The notes under the pieces were generated by a model that saw only the letters and a list, made by a program, of their open reading frames with translations, was not told the DNA's origin and did not search any database. DNA of 12,554 nucleotides from JBBROS01 sp043748985 (GTDB taxonomy: Bacteria; Pseudomonadota; Alphaproteobacteria; Acetobacterales; Acetobacteraceae): the NCBI GenBank assembly GCA_043748985.1, contig JAYVEG010000162.1, forward strand, positions 1-12,554, read 5' to 3'. Shown one piece after another: positions 1 through 8,059 of this stretch. Made by a program: the position numbers and the translations under genes. Numbering within the stretch: the stretch's first letter is position 1; each line of letters starts with the position of its first letter.

Positions 1-800
1 GCCTTCGCCCGCACGGTCGCAAAAACCCCGGTGGCGGCCAGATCCTGCCGTGCGGCCTCGATCTTCGCGGGGTCGAACCGCTCCCCTGGATGGATCAGCA
101 GGCGCCGCCGCACATACGCCTCGTCGACCCGGTCCAGCCCGGCCACCGTAATCGGGCCCAGATCGACCGTCGGCCCGGCGGTCACACGCCAGGTCACGTC
201 GACCGTCTTACGCGCCGGGTCCAGCCGCGCGTCGGGCTTGTCCACCACCGCCAGGGCGTGGCCGCTGGTGCGCAACGCATCCAGCATGCGCGCCTGGGCG
301 GCCAGCACGTCGGCTGCGCGCGCCGGGGCGCCCGAGGCAAGTTTGAGGGCGTCGCGCGCCTCGCCCAGGTCCTCGGGACCTGTGATCTCGAGCCTCCCCA
401 GCGTGTAGGTGACGCCGGGGGTCACGGCGATCTTGACCTCGACCGGCCCGGTGGCGGCATCCAGCGCGTCCGGCAGCCCGGCGTCGTCGATGTCGCGCCC
501 CATCATGGTGATGCCCACCTGCCCGTCATAATGCCCGAAGCTGGCCAGCGCCGTCGTCAGCCGATCGCGGTCCGCGCGGGCGCGCGTCAGCAGCGCGAAA
601 GGCCCGACAGGCGCCTTGTCCTTCAGCCCGATCAAGGTTGCGCTGTCGGTCAGCGCGCGATCCAGCGGTGCCTCTCCGGTCGGCGGCAGGCTCACGGTAT
701 AGGGTTGCGGGTCTGCCGCCTGGGCAGCCGGCGCCATCAGCATCGCAGCGAGAAGGAGGGTGCGCCGGGTTGCGCGCGGGTTCGAGCCTGTCCGGAGCAT
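1..800 (-). CDS. tamA: TamA-like outer-membrane assembly factor (Omp85/BamA superfamily), 5' part only
   Basis: The reading frame is open from an ATG at 800 down to the left edge and gives 266 residues with no stop, so the gene is cut by the window end. The N-terminus looks like a Sec signal peptide: basic residues (RATRR, about 9-13), a hydrophobic stretch (LLLAAMLMAPA) and a likely cleavage site after AQAA near residue 29. What follows resembles POTRA repeats: roughly 33-128, 130-207 (TYTLGRLEITG at its start) and a third from about 212 (VDLGPITVAGLDRVDEAYV, then LLIHPGERFD). A POTRA array after a signal peptide is typical of Omp85 proteins, and the short array fits TamA better than BamA, which has five POTRAs. 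The membrane barrel would lie beyond the edge. In the family, TamA acts with inner-membrane TamB in outer-membrane protein and lipid homeostasis. tamB, if linked, would lie further left. No strong Shine-Dalgarno precedes the ATG, so the start is less certain than the frame. Confidence 0.82.
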   Translation of the reverse strand, partial: MLRTGSNPRATRRTLLLAAMLMAPAAQAADPQPYTVSLPPTGEAPLDRALTDSATLIGLKDKAPVGPFALLTRARADRDRLTTALASFGHYDGQVGITMMGRDIDDAGLPDALDAATGPVEVKIAVTPGVTYTLGRLEITGPEDLGEARDALKLASGAPARAADVLAAQARMLDALRTSGHALAVVDKPDARLDPARKTVDVTWRVTAGPTVDLGPITVAGLDRVDEAYVRRRLLIHPGERFDPAKIEAARQDLAATGVFATVRAK

Positions 801-830
801 TTCGTCTGGTGTAGCCTGGATTTGCCCGCT

Positions 831-864
831 GTGGACACACGGCTTCGTGGGGTTACGTGGACAC
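831..864. repeat. Direct repeat GTGGACAC x2 in the divergent tamA/acyltransferase intergenic region
   Basis: The octamer GTGGACAC occurs at 831-838 and again at 857-864, 26 bases apart start to start, inside the 137-base gap between two divergent genes. The spacing is about two and a half helical turns. It may be a protein-binding site or chance. I see no convincing sigma-70 promoter for either gene here. Confidence 0.3.
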
Positions 865-937
865 TCGTTGCGCTTGTCCCCGGTTTGTCATGCCAGCGTC
901 GTTGTTCCGTCTTGGATGGGGCTGTAGGACCGACATC

Positions 938-1867
938 ATGGAAGCTGTGAAACGACGCATCCGCGCCCCAAGCCTGATCCAGAGCGAACCCCGCGGCTGG
1001 GACGAGGCCCCCGCGGGCAGCGGCCTGGTGCGTCGTATCCGGGCCGTGCGCCGCGGCGTCCTGATCCTGCTGTTCACCCTTGCGGCGATGCCGGTCCAGG
1101 CTGTCTGCCTGGTGCTGCCGGGCCACGCCAAGATTGGCTTCGCCCGGTTCTACTGGGCCAGCCTGTGTGTTTTGATGGGCCTGCGGGTTCGCGTCGTCGG
1201 CACACGGGCCCGCCGGATCGACGGGCGTCCGGTGGTTTTTGCATCGAACCACTCCTCGTGGCTCGATGTGCTGGTGCTGGGCGGCGCGCTGGAGGCGGTG
1301 TTCATCGCCAAGACCGAGGTCGGCCAGTGGCCGCTGGTCCGGACCATCGCCCGGCTGGGCCGCACGATCTTCGTCAGCCGCCGCGCCCGCGAGGTCGGGC
1401 GCGAGCGCGATGACATGCGCGCACGCCTGTCGGCCGGCGACAACCTGGTGCTGTTCCCCGAGGGCACCAGCAATGACGGCTCCCGCGTGCTGCCCTTCCG
1501 TTCGACGTTCTTCTCCGTGGTGGACGGCGAACGCGCCGATCGCCCCATGATCCAGCCTGTCTCCGTGGTCTATGACCTGCTCGGTGGCCTGCCCATGGGC
1601 CGGGCCAGCCGCGCGGTGTTCGCCTGGTATGGCGACATGGATCTCGGCAGCCATTTCTGGCGCCTGGCCCAGCACCAGGGCCTGCGCGCCACCGTGCTGC
1701 TGCATGCGCCCGTCGACCCCGCCGACTTCGAGTCGCGCAAGGCTCTCAGCGCCGCTGTGTGGACGACTGTCGCCTCGGGTGCGGCCACGTTGCGCCAGAA
1801 TCGCCCTGCCGTGCCGCGCCCGGCCGTTACGTCAACACAGGTGAATGGTCATCCGGCTTTCGCTTGA
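938..1867 (+). CDS. PlsC/OlsA-type lysophospholipid or lyso-ornithine-lipid acyltransferase
   Basis: A 309-residue acyltransferase that transfers an acyl chain from acyl-ACP or acyl-CoA to a lyso-lipid at the inner membrane. The HX4D catalytic motif is NHSSWLD (H105, D110), followed by GRTIFVSRR (141-149) and the substrate-binding motif FPEGTSND (173-180). A hydrophobic segment at about 40-60 (VLILLFTLAAMPVQAVCLVL) is a likely membrane anchor. I chose the ATG at 938 over the in-frame GTG at 857 because TAGGA lies 8 bases upstream of it and the extra 27 residues look non-coding. PlsC makes phosphatidic acid. From memory, in Sinorhizobium meliloti the acyltransferase just upstream of miaB-phoH-ybeY is OlsA, which makes ornithine lipids, so synteny favours an OlsA-like role. 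The sequence alone does not separate the two, and I leave the symbol blank. Confidence 0.88.
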   Translation: MEAVKRRIRAPSLIQSEPRGWDEAPAGSGLVRRIRAVRRGVLILLFTLAAMPVQAVCLVLPGHAKIGFARFYWASLCVLMGLRVRVVGTRARRIDGRPVVFASNHSSWLDVLVLGGALEAVFIAKTEVGQWPLVRTIARLGRTIFVSRRAREVGRERDDMRARLSAGDNLVLFPEGTSNDGSRVLPFRSTFFSVVDGERADRPMIQPVSVVYDLLGGLPMGRASRAVFAWYGDMDLGSHFWRLAQHQGLRATVLLHAPVDPADFESRKALSAAVWTTVASGAATLRQNRPAVPRPAVTSTQVNGHPAFA

Positions 1868-1970
1868 CATGACGCCGGGCAGCACCCGCATGATAGGTCC
1901 GCAAGATCGTTTTTCGGGATGGGGGCCTCGTCTGTCCACGGATATACCAACCTGCCGCGCTTGACGCGCC

Positions 1971-2024
1971 GTCCGATGCGGACCATTTGCGCCGCGTCCG
2001 GTGTCCGGGATCATTCGGACCCGG
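1971..2024 (+). promoter_or_regulatory. Tandem GTCCG/CGGAC hairpins in the miaB leader
   Basis: GTCCG occurs at 1971-1975, 1996-2000 and 2003-2007; its complement CGGAC occurs at 1979-1983 and 2016-2020. One hairpin pairs 1971-1975 with 1979-1983 (loop ATG). A larger one pairs 1998-2007 with 2016-2024 (nine pairs, one bulged T, 8-base loop) and ends right beside the GGCAGGAA ribosome-binding site at 2023-2030. The copies could pair in alternative ways, so an RNA switch affecting miaB translation is possible. TTGACG at 1961-1966 resembles a -35 box, but no good -10 follows at normal spacing. The structure is seen directly; any regulatory role is inference. Confidence 0.35.
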
Positions 2025-2040
2025 CAGGAAATTGCCGACC

Positions 2041-3411
2041 TTGACCACATCCCCCGCACCCGCACCCGCCCTCGGCCCGAAGCGTCTTCACGTCATCACG
2101 TGGGGCTGCCAGATGAACGTCTACGACAGCGGCCGGATGGCGGACGTCCTGGCGCCGCTGGGATACGCGCCCATCGATGCGCCCGACGACGCGGACATGA
2201 TCATCCTCAACACCTGCCACATCCGCGAGAAGGCAGTGGAGAAGGTGTTCTCCGAGTTGGGTCGCCTCCGCATGGTCAAGGAAGCTCGTGCGGCGGCGGG
2301 CCTGGCCACGGTGCTGGCGGTGGCCGGGTGCGTGGCGCAGGCCGAGGGTGCCGAGATCCTCGTGCGGGCGCCCTATGTCGACATCGTGCTGGGGCCGCAG
2401 ACCTACCACAAGCTGCCGGAGATGGTGGCGCGCGCCGCCCGCGCCGGCGGCGCCGTGATCGAGACGGATTTCACCCCCGAGGAGAAGTTCGACACCCTGC
2501 CGGACGCGGCGGCGCCACCGGGTGTCACCGCGTTCGTGACGGTGCAAGAAGGCTGCGACAAGTTCTGCTCGTTCTGCGTCGTGCCCTATACCCGCGGCGC
2601 GGAAACCAGCCGCCCGATGGCCGGCGTGCTGGCCGAGGCGCGCCGGCTGGTCGGGGCCGGCGCGAGGGAGATCACCCTGCTTGGGCAGAACGTGAATGCC
2701 TATCGCGGCGCTGGCGAAAGCGGTCTGGCCGGTCTTGTGCACGCCCTGGCCGCCATCCCCGGACTGCTGCGCATCCGCTACACCACAAGCCACCCCAACG
2801 ACATGGACGACGCCCTGATCGCGGCGCATCGGGACATTCCCGCGCTGATGCCCTTTCTGCATCTGCCTGTGCAGTCCGGCTCGGACAGGGTGCTGGTCGC
2901 GATGAACCGCAGGCATACCGCCGACGACTACCTGCGCGTCACCGACCGGCTTCGCACGGCGCGGCCGGACATCGCGCTCAGCTCGGACTTCATCGTGGGC
3001 CACCCCGGCGAGACGGATGCCGATTTCGCGCTCACGATGGACCTCGTCCGGCAGGTGACCTTCGCGCAGGCTTTCAGCTTCAAATACTCGTCGCGCCCCG
3101 GCACCCCCGCGGCGGGGGCGCCGAACCAGGTGTCCGAGACGGTAAAGGCCGCGCGTCTGCAGGAGCTGCAAGCCTTGTTGCGCGAGCAGCAGGCGGCGTT
3201 CAACCGTGTGACGGAGGGCCTGATCCTGCCCGTCCTGTTCACTGGCGTGGGCCGCAAGCCCGGCCAACTCTCCGGCCGCTCGCCATACCTGCAGCCCGTC
3301 CACCTCGACGGTCCCATTTCGTTGATCGGCCAGGTTCACCCGGTGCGAATCGTCAACGGAAACCCCAACTCATTGTCAGCCACCCTGGAAACGGAGCAAA
3401 GCGCCGCTTGA
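2041..3411 (+). CDS. miaB: tRNA-2-methylthio-N6-dimethylallyladenosine synthase MiaB
   Basis: A radical-SAM methylthiotransferase that converts i6A37 to ms2i6A37 in tRNAs reading UNN codons. With the start at 2041 it has 456 residues, normal for the family. The N-terminal UPF0004 domain carries the three cysteines for the auxiliary [4Fe-4S] cluster: C23 (WGCQMN), C59 (NTCHIREKA) and C97 (AGCVAQ). The radical-SAM cluster motif CxxxCxxC is C172, C176, C179 in GCDKFCSFCVVPYTRG. The C-terminal TRAM domain includes GQLSGRSPYLQPVH and ends near PVRIVNGNPNSL. The start is a TTG at 2041, about 11 bases after AGGA (2026-2029). An upstream in-frame TTG at 1987 is possible but would give an 18-residue extension lying over the leader hairpins. 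The last codons overlap phoH by four bases, marking the head of a tight operon. Confidence 0.95.
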   Translation: MTTSPAPAPALGPKRLHVITWGCQMNVYDSGRMADVLAPLGYAPIDAPDDADMIILNTCHIREKAVEKVFSELGRLRMVKEARAAAGLATVLAVAGCVAQAEGAEILVRAPYVDIVLGPQTYHKLPEMVARAARAGGAVIETDFTPEEKFDTLPDAAAPPGVTAFVTVQEGCDKFCSFCVVPYTRGAETSRPMAGVLAEARRLVGAGAREITLLGQNVNAYRGAGESGLAGLVHALAAIPGLLRIRYTTSHPNDMDDALIAAHRDIPALMPFLHLPVQSGSDRVLVAMNRRHTADDYLRVTDRLRTARPDIALSSDFIVGHPGETDADFALTMDLVRQVTFAQAFSFKYSSRPGTPAAGAPNQVSETVKAARLQELQALLREQQAAFNRVTEGLILPVLFTGVGRKPGQLSGRSPYLQPVHLDGPISLIGQVHPVRIVNGNPNSLSATLETEQSAA

Positions 3412-4457
3412 ACATCCTGACCGCCTCGCAGCCCGCCCCTACCCCCCCTGTGCCTGGCAAGGCGCTGACCCTGCAATTCAACGACAACCATCTTCTGGCC
3501 CTGCTGCTCGGCGACCACGACCGCAATCTCGTGAAACTGGAACAGGGCCTTGGCGTCCGGCTGTCGGCCCGCGGCAACCGTGTTGCCATTTCCGGCGATC
3601 CGGCCCGCGCGGAAGCCGCCATGACCGCCCTCACCGGCCTGTACAAGCGCCTTGAGCAGGGCAAGGGCTGCTCCCGCGGCGATGTCGACGCCGCCATCAA
3701 GATGGCCGAGGCCCGCATCCACGAGGGCGACGACCCCCGTCTGCCGCTCAGCGACCTACCCGCCATCCAGACCCGGCGCGGCGCCATCGGTCCCCGTTCG
3801 CCCGGGCAGACGACCTATATGGAGATGCTCTCGAAGCACGAGATGACGTTCGGCATCGGGCCTGCCGGCACCGGCAAGACCTACCTCGCGGTCGCCCAGG
3901 CCGTGGCGATGCTGCAGGCCGGCCGGGTCGACAAGATCATTCTTTCGCGTCCCGCCGTGGAAGCCGGGGAACGCCTCGGCTTCCTGCCCGGCGACCTGAA
4001 GGAGAAGATCGACCCCTATCTTCGCCCCCTGTACGACGCGCTCGGCGACATGATGCCCGGCGACCAGGTCATCCGCCGCATGGGTACGGGTGAGATCGAA
4101 GTCGCTCCCCTCGCCTTCATGCGCGGCCGCACGCTGGCCCATGCGTTCGTCATCCTCGACGAGGCTCAGAACACCACCCCCGTCCAGATGAAGATGTTCC
4201 TCACCCGCATGGGCGAGGGCACCAAGATGGTGATTACCGGGGACCTGAGCCAGATCGACCTGCCGCAGGGCCAGAAAAGCGGTCTTCGCGACGCGCTCGA
4301 AACGCTTGAGGGCTTGCCTGGTATCGGCGTCAACCGGTTCACGTCCCGCGACGTGGTCCGGCATCCGCTGGTTGCGGCCATCGTCAACGCCTATGAGCAG
4401 CGTGCCCAGGCCCAGCGCGACGTCGCGGGTGCAGGTGGCAATGGATCCCGACAGTAG
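3408..4457 (+). CDS. phoH: PhoH-family ATPase (PhoH/YbeZ)
   Basis: A 349-residue cytoplasmic P-loop ATPase of the YbeZ/PhoH family. The Walker A motif is GPAGTGKT (151-158) and Walker B is VILDEAQN (248-255, with D251 and E252). Other family signatures include SRPAVEAGERLGFLPGD, KEKIDPYLRPLYD and VITGDLSQIDLP. The first 110 residues or so form the usual small N-terminal domain. The start is a TTG at 3408 that overlaps the miaB stop (TTGA), with GGAG at 3393-3396 eleven bases upstream. The frame stays open far upstream through miaB, but that stretch translates to low-complexity Arg/Gly/Pro-rich sequence and is not part of the gene. In bacteria this protein is encoded next to YbeY and interacts with it in RNA metabolism; its exact substrate is poorly defined. 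The name PhoH reflects phosphate regulation in E. coli; nothing here shows a Pho box. Confidence 0.94.
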   Translation: MNILTASQPAPTPPVPGKALTLQFNDNHLLALLLGDHDRNLVKLEQGLGVRLSARGNRVAISGDPARAEAAMTALTGLYKRLEQGKGCSRGDVDAAIKMAEARIHEGDDPRLPLSDLPAIQTRRGAIGPRSPGQTTYMEMLSKHEMTFGIGPAGTGKTYLAVAQAVAMLQAGRVDKIILSRPAVEAGERLGFLPGDLKEKIDPYLRPLYDALGDMMPGDQVIRRMGTGEIEVAPLAFMRGRTLAHAFVILDEAQNTTPVQMKMFLTRMGEGTKMVITGDLSQIDLPQGQKSGLRDALETLEGLPGIGVNRFTSRDVVRHPLVAAIVNAYEQRAQAQRDVAGAGGNGSRQ

Positions 4458-4911
4458 ACGAATCCCCGCTCCGGGCCGTTCCGGGGCGGGGATGCCCAGC
4501 CTTCACGTACCCGAGGTCATCGTCGAGGATGCAGCCTGGCGGCGAATGGTCCCCCACCTTGAGGCTCTGGTCGTGCGCGCGGCGCTGGCGGCCGGGGGGG
4601 CCGGGTCGATCCTGCTGACCTCCGACCGGGCCGTGCGTCGCCTGAACGCGCGCTACCGCGGCAAGGACAAGCCGACCAACGTGCTGACCTTCGAAAGCGG
4701 CGACATCGCGCTCGCTGCCGGTGTCGTCCGTCGCGAGGCGGCAGCAGCCGGAAAGCGCGTGGCCGACCACCTCGTGCATCTGGTGGTCCATGGCGCCCTG
4801 CATCTCCGGGGCGAGGACCATGGCGCAGCCGGTCAGGCGAGGCGCATGGAGATGCTGGAAACGCGCTTGCTTCGCGGCCTGGGTGTTGCCAACCCCTGGC
4901 GCGGCGCATGA
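4441..4911 (+). CDS. ybeY: Endoribonuclease YbeY (rRNA maturation factor)
   Basis: A single-strand-specific, zinc-dependent endoribonuclease needed for 16S rRNA 3'-end maturation and 70S quality control. The signature HGALHLRGEDH (117-127) supplies the three zinc-binding histidines, H117, H121 and H127. The YRGKDKPTNVLTF motif upstream is also typical. The segment between TNVLTF and GDIALA is short compared with many homologues. With the ATG at 4441 the protein has 156 residues and overlaps phoH by 17 bases. An internal ATG at 4492 would give 139 residues and a 34-base gap. Neither has a well-spaced Shine-Dalgarno, so the N-terminus is uncertain; the conserved region (PEVIVEDAAWR) starts after both. 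The stop overlaps the corC start (ATGA), suggesting translational coupling. Confidence 0.92.
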   Translation: MDPDSRRIPAPGRSGAGMPSLHVPEVIVEDAAWRRMVPHLEALVVRAALAAGGAGSILLTSDRAVRRLNARYRGKDKPTNVLTFESGDIALAAGVVRREAAAAGKRVADHLVHLVVHGALHLRGEDHGAAGQARRMEMLETRLLRGLGVANPWRGA

Positions 4912-5789
4912 GCGGTCGCAGATTCGGCGGCGGGTTCCTGAGACGCGTGCGCCACGTGCTGGCCGGCCGGGCAGCGCACGGCGTGCGGGAGAGCATCGCC
5001 GAGCTGGTGCAGAAATCTGCCGACGCGGTCGCGGTCGAGGGCGAGACCCCCGAGCTGGACCGCCAGGAACGGGCGCTCATCGCCAACGTGCTTCGGCTGC
5101 GGGGCACGACCGCCGACGACGTCATGGTGCCCCGCGCCGACATAGTCGCCATGCCGGTGGACGTGACGCTGGACCAGGCGCTGGAGCAGATCCGCCGCGA
5201 GGGGCATTCCCGCCTGCCGGTCTATCGCGAGCAGCTCGACGAGATCGTCGGCATGGTCCACATCAAGGACGTCTTTTCCTACGTCGGACGTCCAGACGCC
5301 TTCAAGCTCGAGGCGCTGCTGCGGCGTCCGCTGCTGGTGGCCCCGCAGCTGCCGGTGCTGGACCTGCTGCTGCAGATGCGACAGGCCCGGATGCATCTGG
5401 CGCTGGTTGTCGACGAGTACGGCGGGATCGACGGATTGCTGACCATTGAGGACCTGGTCGAGGAGATCGTGGGCGACATCGCCGACGAGCACGACGAGAT
5501 TCAAGGTCCCATGATCACCGAGCGCGCCGATGGGGCGCTCGACATGGACGCGCGGCTGTCTATCGGGGCGTTCGAGGCCCGCATGGGCCAGGTCCTGACC
5601 GAGGACGAACACGACGCCGACATCGACACGGTCGGCGGCCTGGTGTTCACGCTGGCTGGCCGGGTGCCGTCGCGTGGCGAGGTGGTGAGCCACGTCTCCG
5701 GATTGGAGTTCCGTATTCTGGACAGCGACGCCCGGCGAATCAGGCGGTTGCGTGTGCGCCGCATGGGGTCGGCGGTAGAGTCCGGGTAG
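4908..5789 (+). CDS. corC: CorC/HlyC-type CBS-domain protein (TlyC-like)
   Basis: A 293-residue soluble protein with two CBS domains and a C-terminal CorC_HlyC (transporter-associated) domain. The first CBS repeat covers about 67-125 (VMVPRADIVAMPVD, then GHSRLPVYRE). The second covers about 133-192 and ends in the hallmark VVDEYGGIDGLLTIEDLVEEI (167-187). The C-terminal domain runs from about 205 to 285 (DTVGGLVF, GRVPSRGEVV). There is no N-terminal DUF21 membrane domain, as is usual for the short alphaproteobacterial form, so it is probably cytoplasmic or peripheral. Homologues are linked to Mg/Co efflux, but the molecular role is unsettled and older hemolysin labels are unreliable. It starts at an ATG overlapping the ybeY stop. 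In many alphaproteobacteria lnt comes next; here a terminator and convergent katG follow instead. Confidence 0.92.
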   Translation: MSGRRFGGGFLRRVRHVLAGRAAHGVRESIAELVQKSADAVAVEGETPELDRQERALIANVLRLRGTTADDVMVPRADIVAMPVDVTLDQALEQIRREGHSRLPVYREQLDEIVGMVHIKDVFSYVGRPDAFKLEALLRRPLLVAPQLPVLDLLLQMRQARMHLALVVDEYGGIDGLLTIEDLVEEIVGDIADEHDEIQGPMITERADGALDMDARLSIGAFEARMGQVLTEDEHDADIDTVGGLVFTLAGRVPSRGEVVSHVSGLEFRILDSDARRIRRLRVRRMGSAVESG

Positions 5790-5792
5790 ACA

Positions 5793-5820
5793 GCCGGGCC
5801 ACCTGAACGGGTGGCCCGGC
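5793..5820. terminator. Bidirectional hairpin terminator between corC and katG
   Basis: A perfect 11-bp inverted repeat: GCCGGGCCACC at 5793-5803 pairs with GGTGGCCCGGC at 5810-5820 across a 6-base loop. It begins 4 bases after the corC stop and ends 10 bases before the katG stop codon on the other strand. The position between convergent genes supports a shared terminator. Neither side has a clear U-tract, so termination may be partly factor-assisted. Confidence 0.75.
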
Positions 5821-5830
5821 CGGGTTCGGG

Positions 5831-8059
5831 TTACTTCAGGTCGAAGCGGTCCAGTTCCATGACCTTGACCCAGGCCTTCACGAAGTCGGCGATGAACACC
5901 TCGTTCGCGTCGGCGCAGGCATAGGCTTCGACGCAGGCACGGATTACCGAGTTGGACCCGAACACCAGGTCCGCACGGGTTCCGGTCCACTTCACCGCAC
6001 CGGTGCTGCGGTCGTGGGCTTCATAGACGGTCGTCGATGTCGCCGAGGCCTTCCACTGCACGCCCATGTCCAACAGGTTCGTGAAGAAGTCGGTCGTCAG
6101 CGCACCCGGGGTCGCCGTCAGCACGCCATGGGCGGGGGCCCCGGCGCCGATGACCCGCATGCCGCCCACGAGGACCGTCAATTCCGGCACCGTAAGCGTC
6201 ATGAGCTGGGCGCGGTCGATGAGCCATGCCTCCGCCGAACGGGTCTCGACGTTACGGATCCAGTTGCGGAAGCCGTCTGCGGCAGGTTCGAGGACGGCGA
6301 AGCTTTCGACGTCGGTCTGGTCCTGCGAAGCATCGGTGCGGCCGGGGTGGAACGGCACGACGATGGCGTGGCCCGCGGCCTTTGCCGCCGCCTCGACACC
6401 GGCAGAGCCGGCCAGGACGACGAGGTCGGCGAACGAGATTTTCTTCCCCTCGGGCGCCGATGCGTTGAACGCGGCCTGCACGCTCTCGAGCTTCGCGATC
6501 ATGCCGGCCAGCTCGGTCGGCTGGTTCACCGCCCAATCCTTTTGCGGGGCCAAGCGGATGCGGCCGCCATTGGCGCCGCCCCGCTTATCGGACACGCGGA
6601 AGGTGGAGGCCGAGGCCCAGGCGGTCGTGACCAACTGCTGCGCGGTCAGGCCGGTGGCCAGGATCTGCGTCTTTAGCGAAGCAATCTCCGCCTCGCCGAC
6701 GAGGGGGTGGCTTACTTCCGGCACCGGGTCCTGCCACAGCTGCACTTCCTGCGGGACCAGCTTCCCCTTGGAGAGGATGCGGGGCCCCATGTCGCGATGG
6801 GTCAGCTTGTACCAGGCGCGGGCGAAGGCGTCGGCGAAGGCTTCGGGTTCGGCCAGGAAGCGGCGCGAGATCGCCTCGTAGGCGGGGTCCACGCGCATTG
6901 CGATGTCGGTTGTGGCCATCATCGGCGCGTGGCGCTTCGTGGGGTCGTGGGCGTCCGGGACCATGTCGCTGGCGGCGCCGGCCTTTGGTGCCCACTGGTA
7001 GGCGCCGGCCGGGCTTTTCACGAGTTCCCATTCGAAGCCGAACAGGTTCTCGAAGTAGTTGTTGTCCCAGGCGATTGGGTTTGCGGTCCAGGCGCCTTCG
7101 AGGCCGCTGGTGATTGTGTGGACGCCCTTGCCGCTGCCGAAGGAGCTGATCCAGCCCAAGCCGAGGGCGTCGATTTCGGCGCTTTCGGGCTGCGGGCCGA
7201 CGTATGGGCCGGGGTCTGCGGCACCGTGGGTTTTACCAAAGGTGTGGCCGCCGGCGATGAGCGCCACCGTTTCCACGTCGTTCATGGCCATGCGGCCGAA
7301 CGTCTCGCGGATGTCGTGGGCGGAGGCCGCCGGGTCGGGCTTGCCGTTGGGGCCTTCGGGGTTGACGTAGATGAGGCCCATCTGGACGGCGGCGAGCGGG
7401 GTTTCGAGCTCGCGGGCGCCAGTGTAACGCTCGTCGCCGAGCCACGTGCTCTCGGGGCCCCAGTAGACGTCTTCCTCAGGCTCCCACACGTCGGCGCGTC
7501 CGCCGGCGAAGCCGAAGGTCTTGAAGCCCATGGATTCGAGGGCGACGTTGCCGGTGAGGATGAAGAGGTCGGCCCAGGAAAGCTTGCGACCGTACTTTTG
7601 CTTGATCGGCCAGAGCAGGCGGCGCGCCTTGTCGAGGTTGGCGTTGTCCGGCCAGCTGTTCAGGGGCGCGAAGCGCTGCGTGCCGGACCCGGCGCCGCCG
7701 CGGCCGTCGGTGGTGCGATAAGTGCCGGAGCTGTGCCAGGCCATGCGGACGAAGAAGGGGCCGTAATGGCCGTAGTCGGCGGGCCACCAATCCTGCGAGT
7801 CGGTCATGAGCGCGGTGAGGTCGGCGACGACGGCGTCGAGGTCGAGGGTCTCGAACTCCTTGGCGTAGTCGAAGGTCTCGCCGAGCGGGTTGGCCTTGGC
7901 CGGGTTCTGATAGAGGGCGCGGACGTCGAGTTGGTTCGGGAACCAATCCCGGTTCATGCGCTTGATACGGGTCATATGGCCGGTGCTATCGCTGCCATGC
8001 ACCACCGGGCACTTACCCGCGTTCAGTTCCATGTTGTCGGCTGGGACGTTCGTATCCAT
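5831..8059 (-). CDS. katG: Catalase-peroxidase KatG
   Basis: A bifunctional heme catalase-peroxidase of 742 residues that removes hydrogen peroxide in the cytoplasm. The distal heme residues are R105, W108 and H109 in VRMAWHSSGTYR. The Met-Tyr-Trp adduct residues that give catalase activity are all present: W108, Y231 (LIYVNPEGPNG) and M257 (GRMAMND). The proximal heme ligand is H272 in GGHTFGKTHG, and the proximal Trp is about W324 (EGAWTANP). Numbering runs two to three ahead of the M. tuberculosis enzyme. The C-terminal, non-heme repeat domain is complete. The start at 8059 has AAGGGG (complement of 8068-8073) eight bases upstream. The frame extends 185 codons further upstream across oxyR, but that part is unrelated shadow sequence. 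Divergent oxyR implies induction by peroxide. Confidence 0.97.
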   Translation of the reverse strand: MDTNVPADNMELNAGKCPVVHGSDSTGHMTRIKRMNRDWFPNQLDVRALYQNPAKANPLGETFDYAKEFETLDLDAVVADLTALMTDSQDWWPADYGHYGPFFVRMAWHSSGTYRTTDGRGGAGSGTQRFAPLNSWPDNANLDKARRLLWPIKQKYGRKLSWADLFILTGNVALESMGFKTFGFAGGRADVWEPEEDVYWGPESTWLGDERYTGARELETPLAAVQMGLIYVNPEGPNGKPDPAASAHDIRETFGRMAMNDVETVALIAGGHTFGKTHGAADPGPYVGPQPESAEIDALGLGWISSFGSGKGVHTITSGLEGAWTANPIAWDNNYFENLFGFEWELVKSPAGAYQWAPKAGAASDMVPDAHDPTKRHAPMMATTDIAMRVDPAYEAISRRFLAEPEAFADAFARAWYKLTHRDMGPRILSKGKLVPQEVQLWQDPVPEVSHPLVGEAEIASLKTQILATGLTAQQLVTTAWASASTFRVSDKRGGANGGRIRLAPQKDWAVNQPTELAGMIAKLESVQAAFNASAPEGKKISFADLVVLAGSAGVEAAAKAAGHAIVVPFHPGRTDASQDQTDVESFAVLEPAADGFRNWIRNVETRSAEAWLIDRAQLMTLTVPELTVLVGGMRVIGAGAPAHGVLTATPGALTTDFFTNLLDMGVQWKASATSTTVYEAHDRSTGAVKWTGTRADLVFGSNSVIRACVEAYACADANEVFIADFVKAWVKVMELDRFDLK

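Noticed and set aside
90..950. Plus-strand frames of 286 and 125 codons at the left end
   Set aside because: They are antisense to the signal peptide and POTRA domains of the TamA-like gene, which explains the coding signal better.
737..1705. A 322-codon minus-strand frame across the acyltransferase
   Set aside because: The plus strand carries the HX4D and FPEGT motifs; this frame has none and also crosses the tamA start.
2011..3339. A 442-codon open frame antisense to miaB
   Set aside because: MiaB has all its cluster cysteines in the sense frame; the antisense product has no recognisable domain.
2001..3407. An upstream extension making PhoH an 818-residue fusion
   Set aside because: The extra part lies over miaB in another frame and reads as Arg/Gly/Pro/Ala-rich sequence. 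PhoH is full length from 3408, where a start overlaps the miaB stop.
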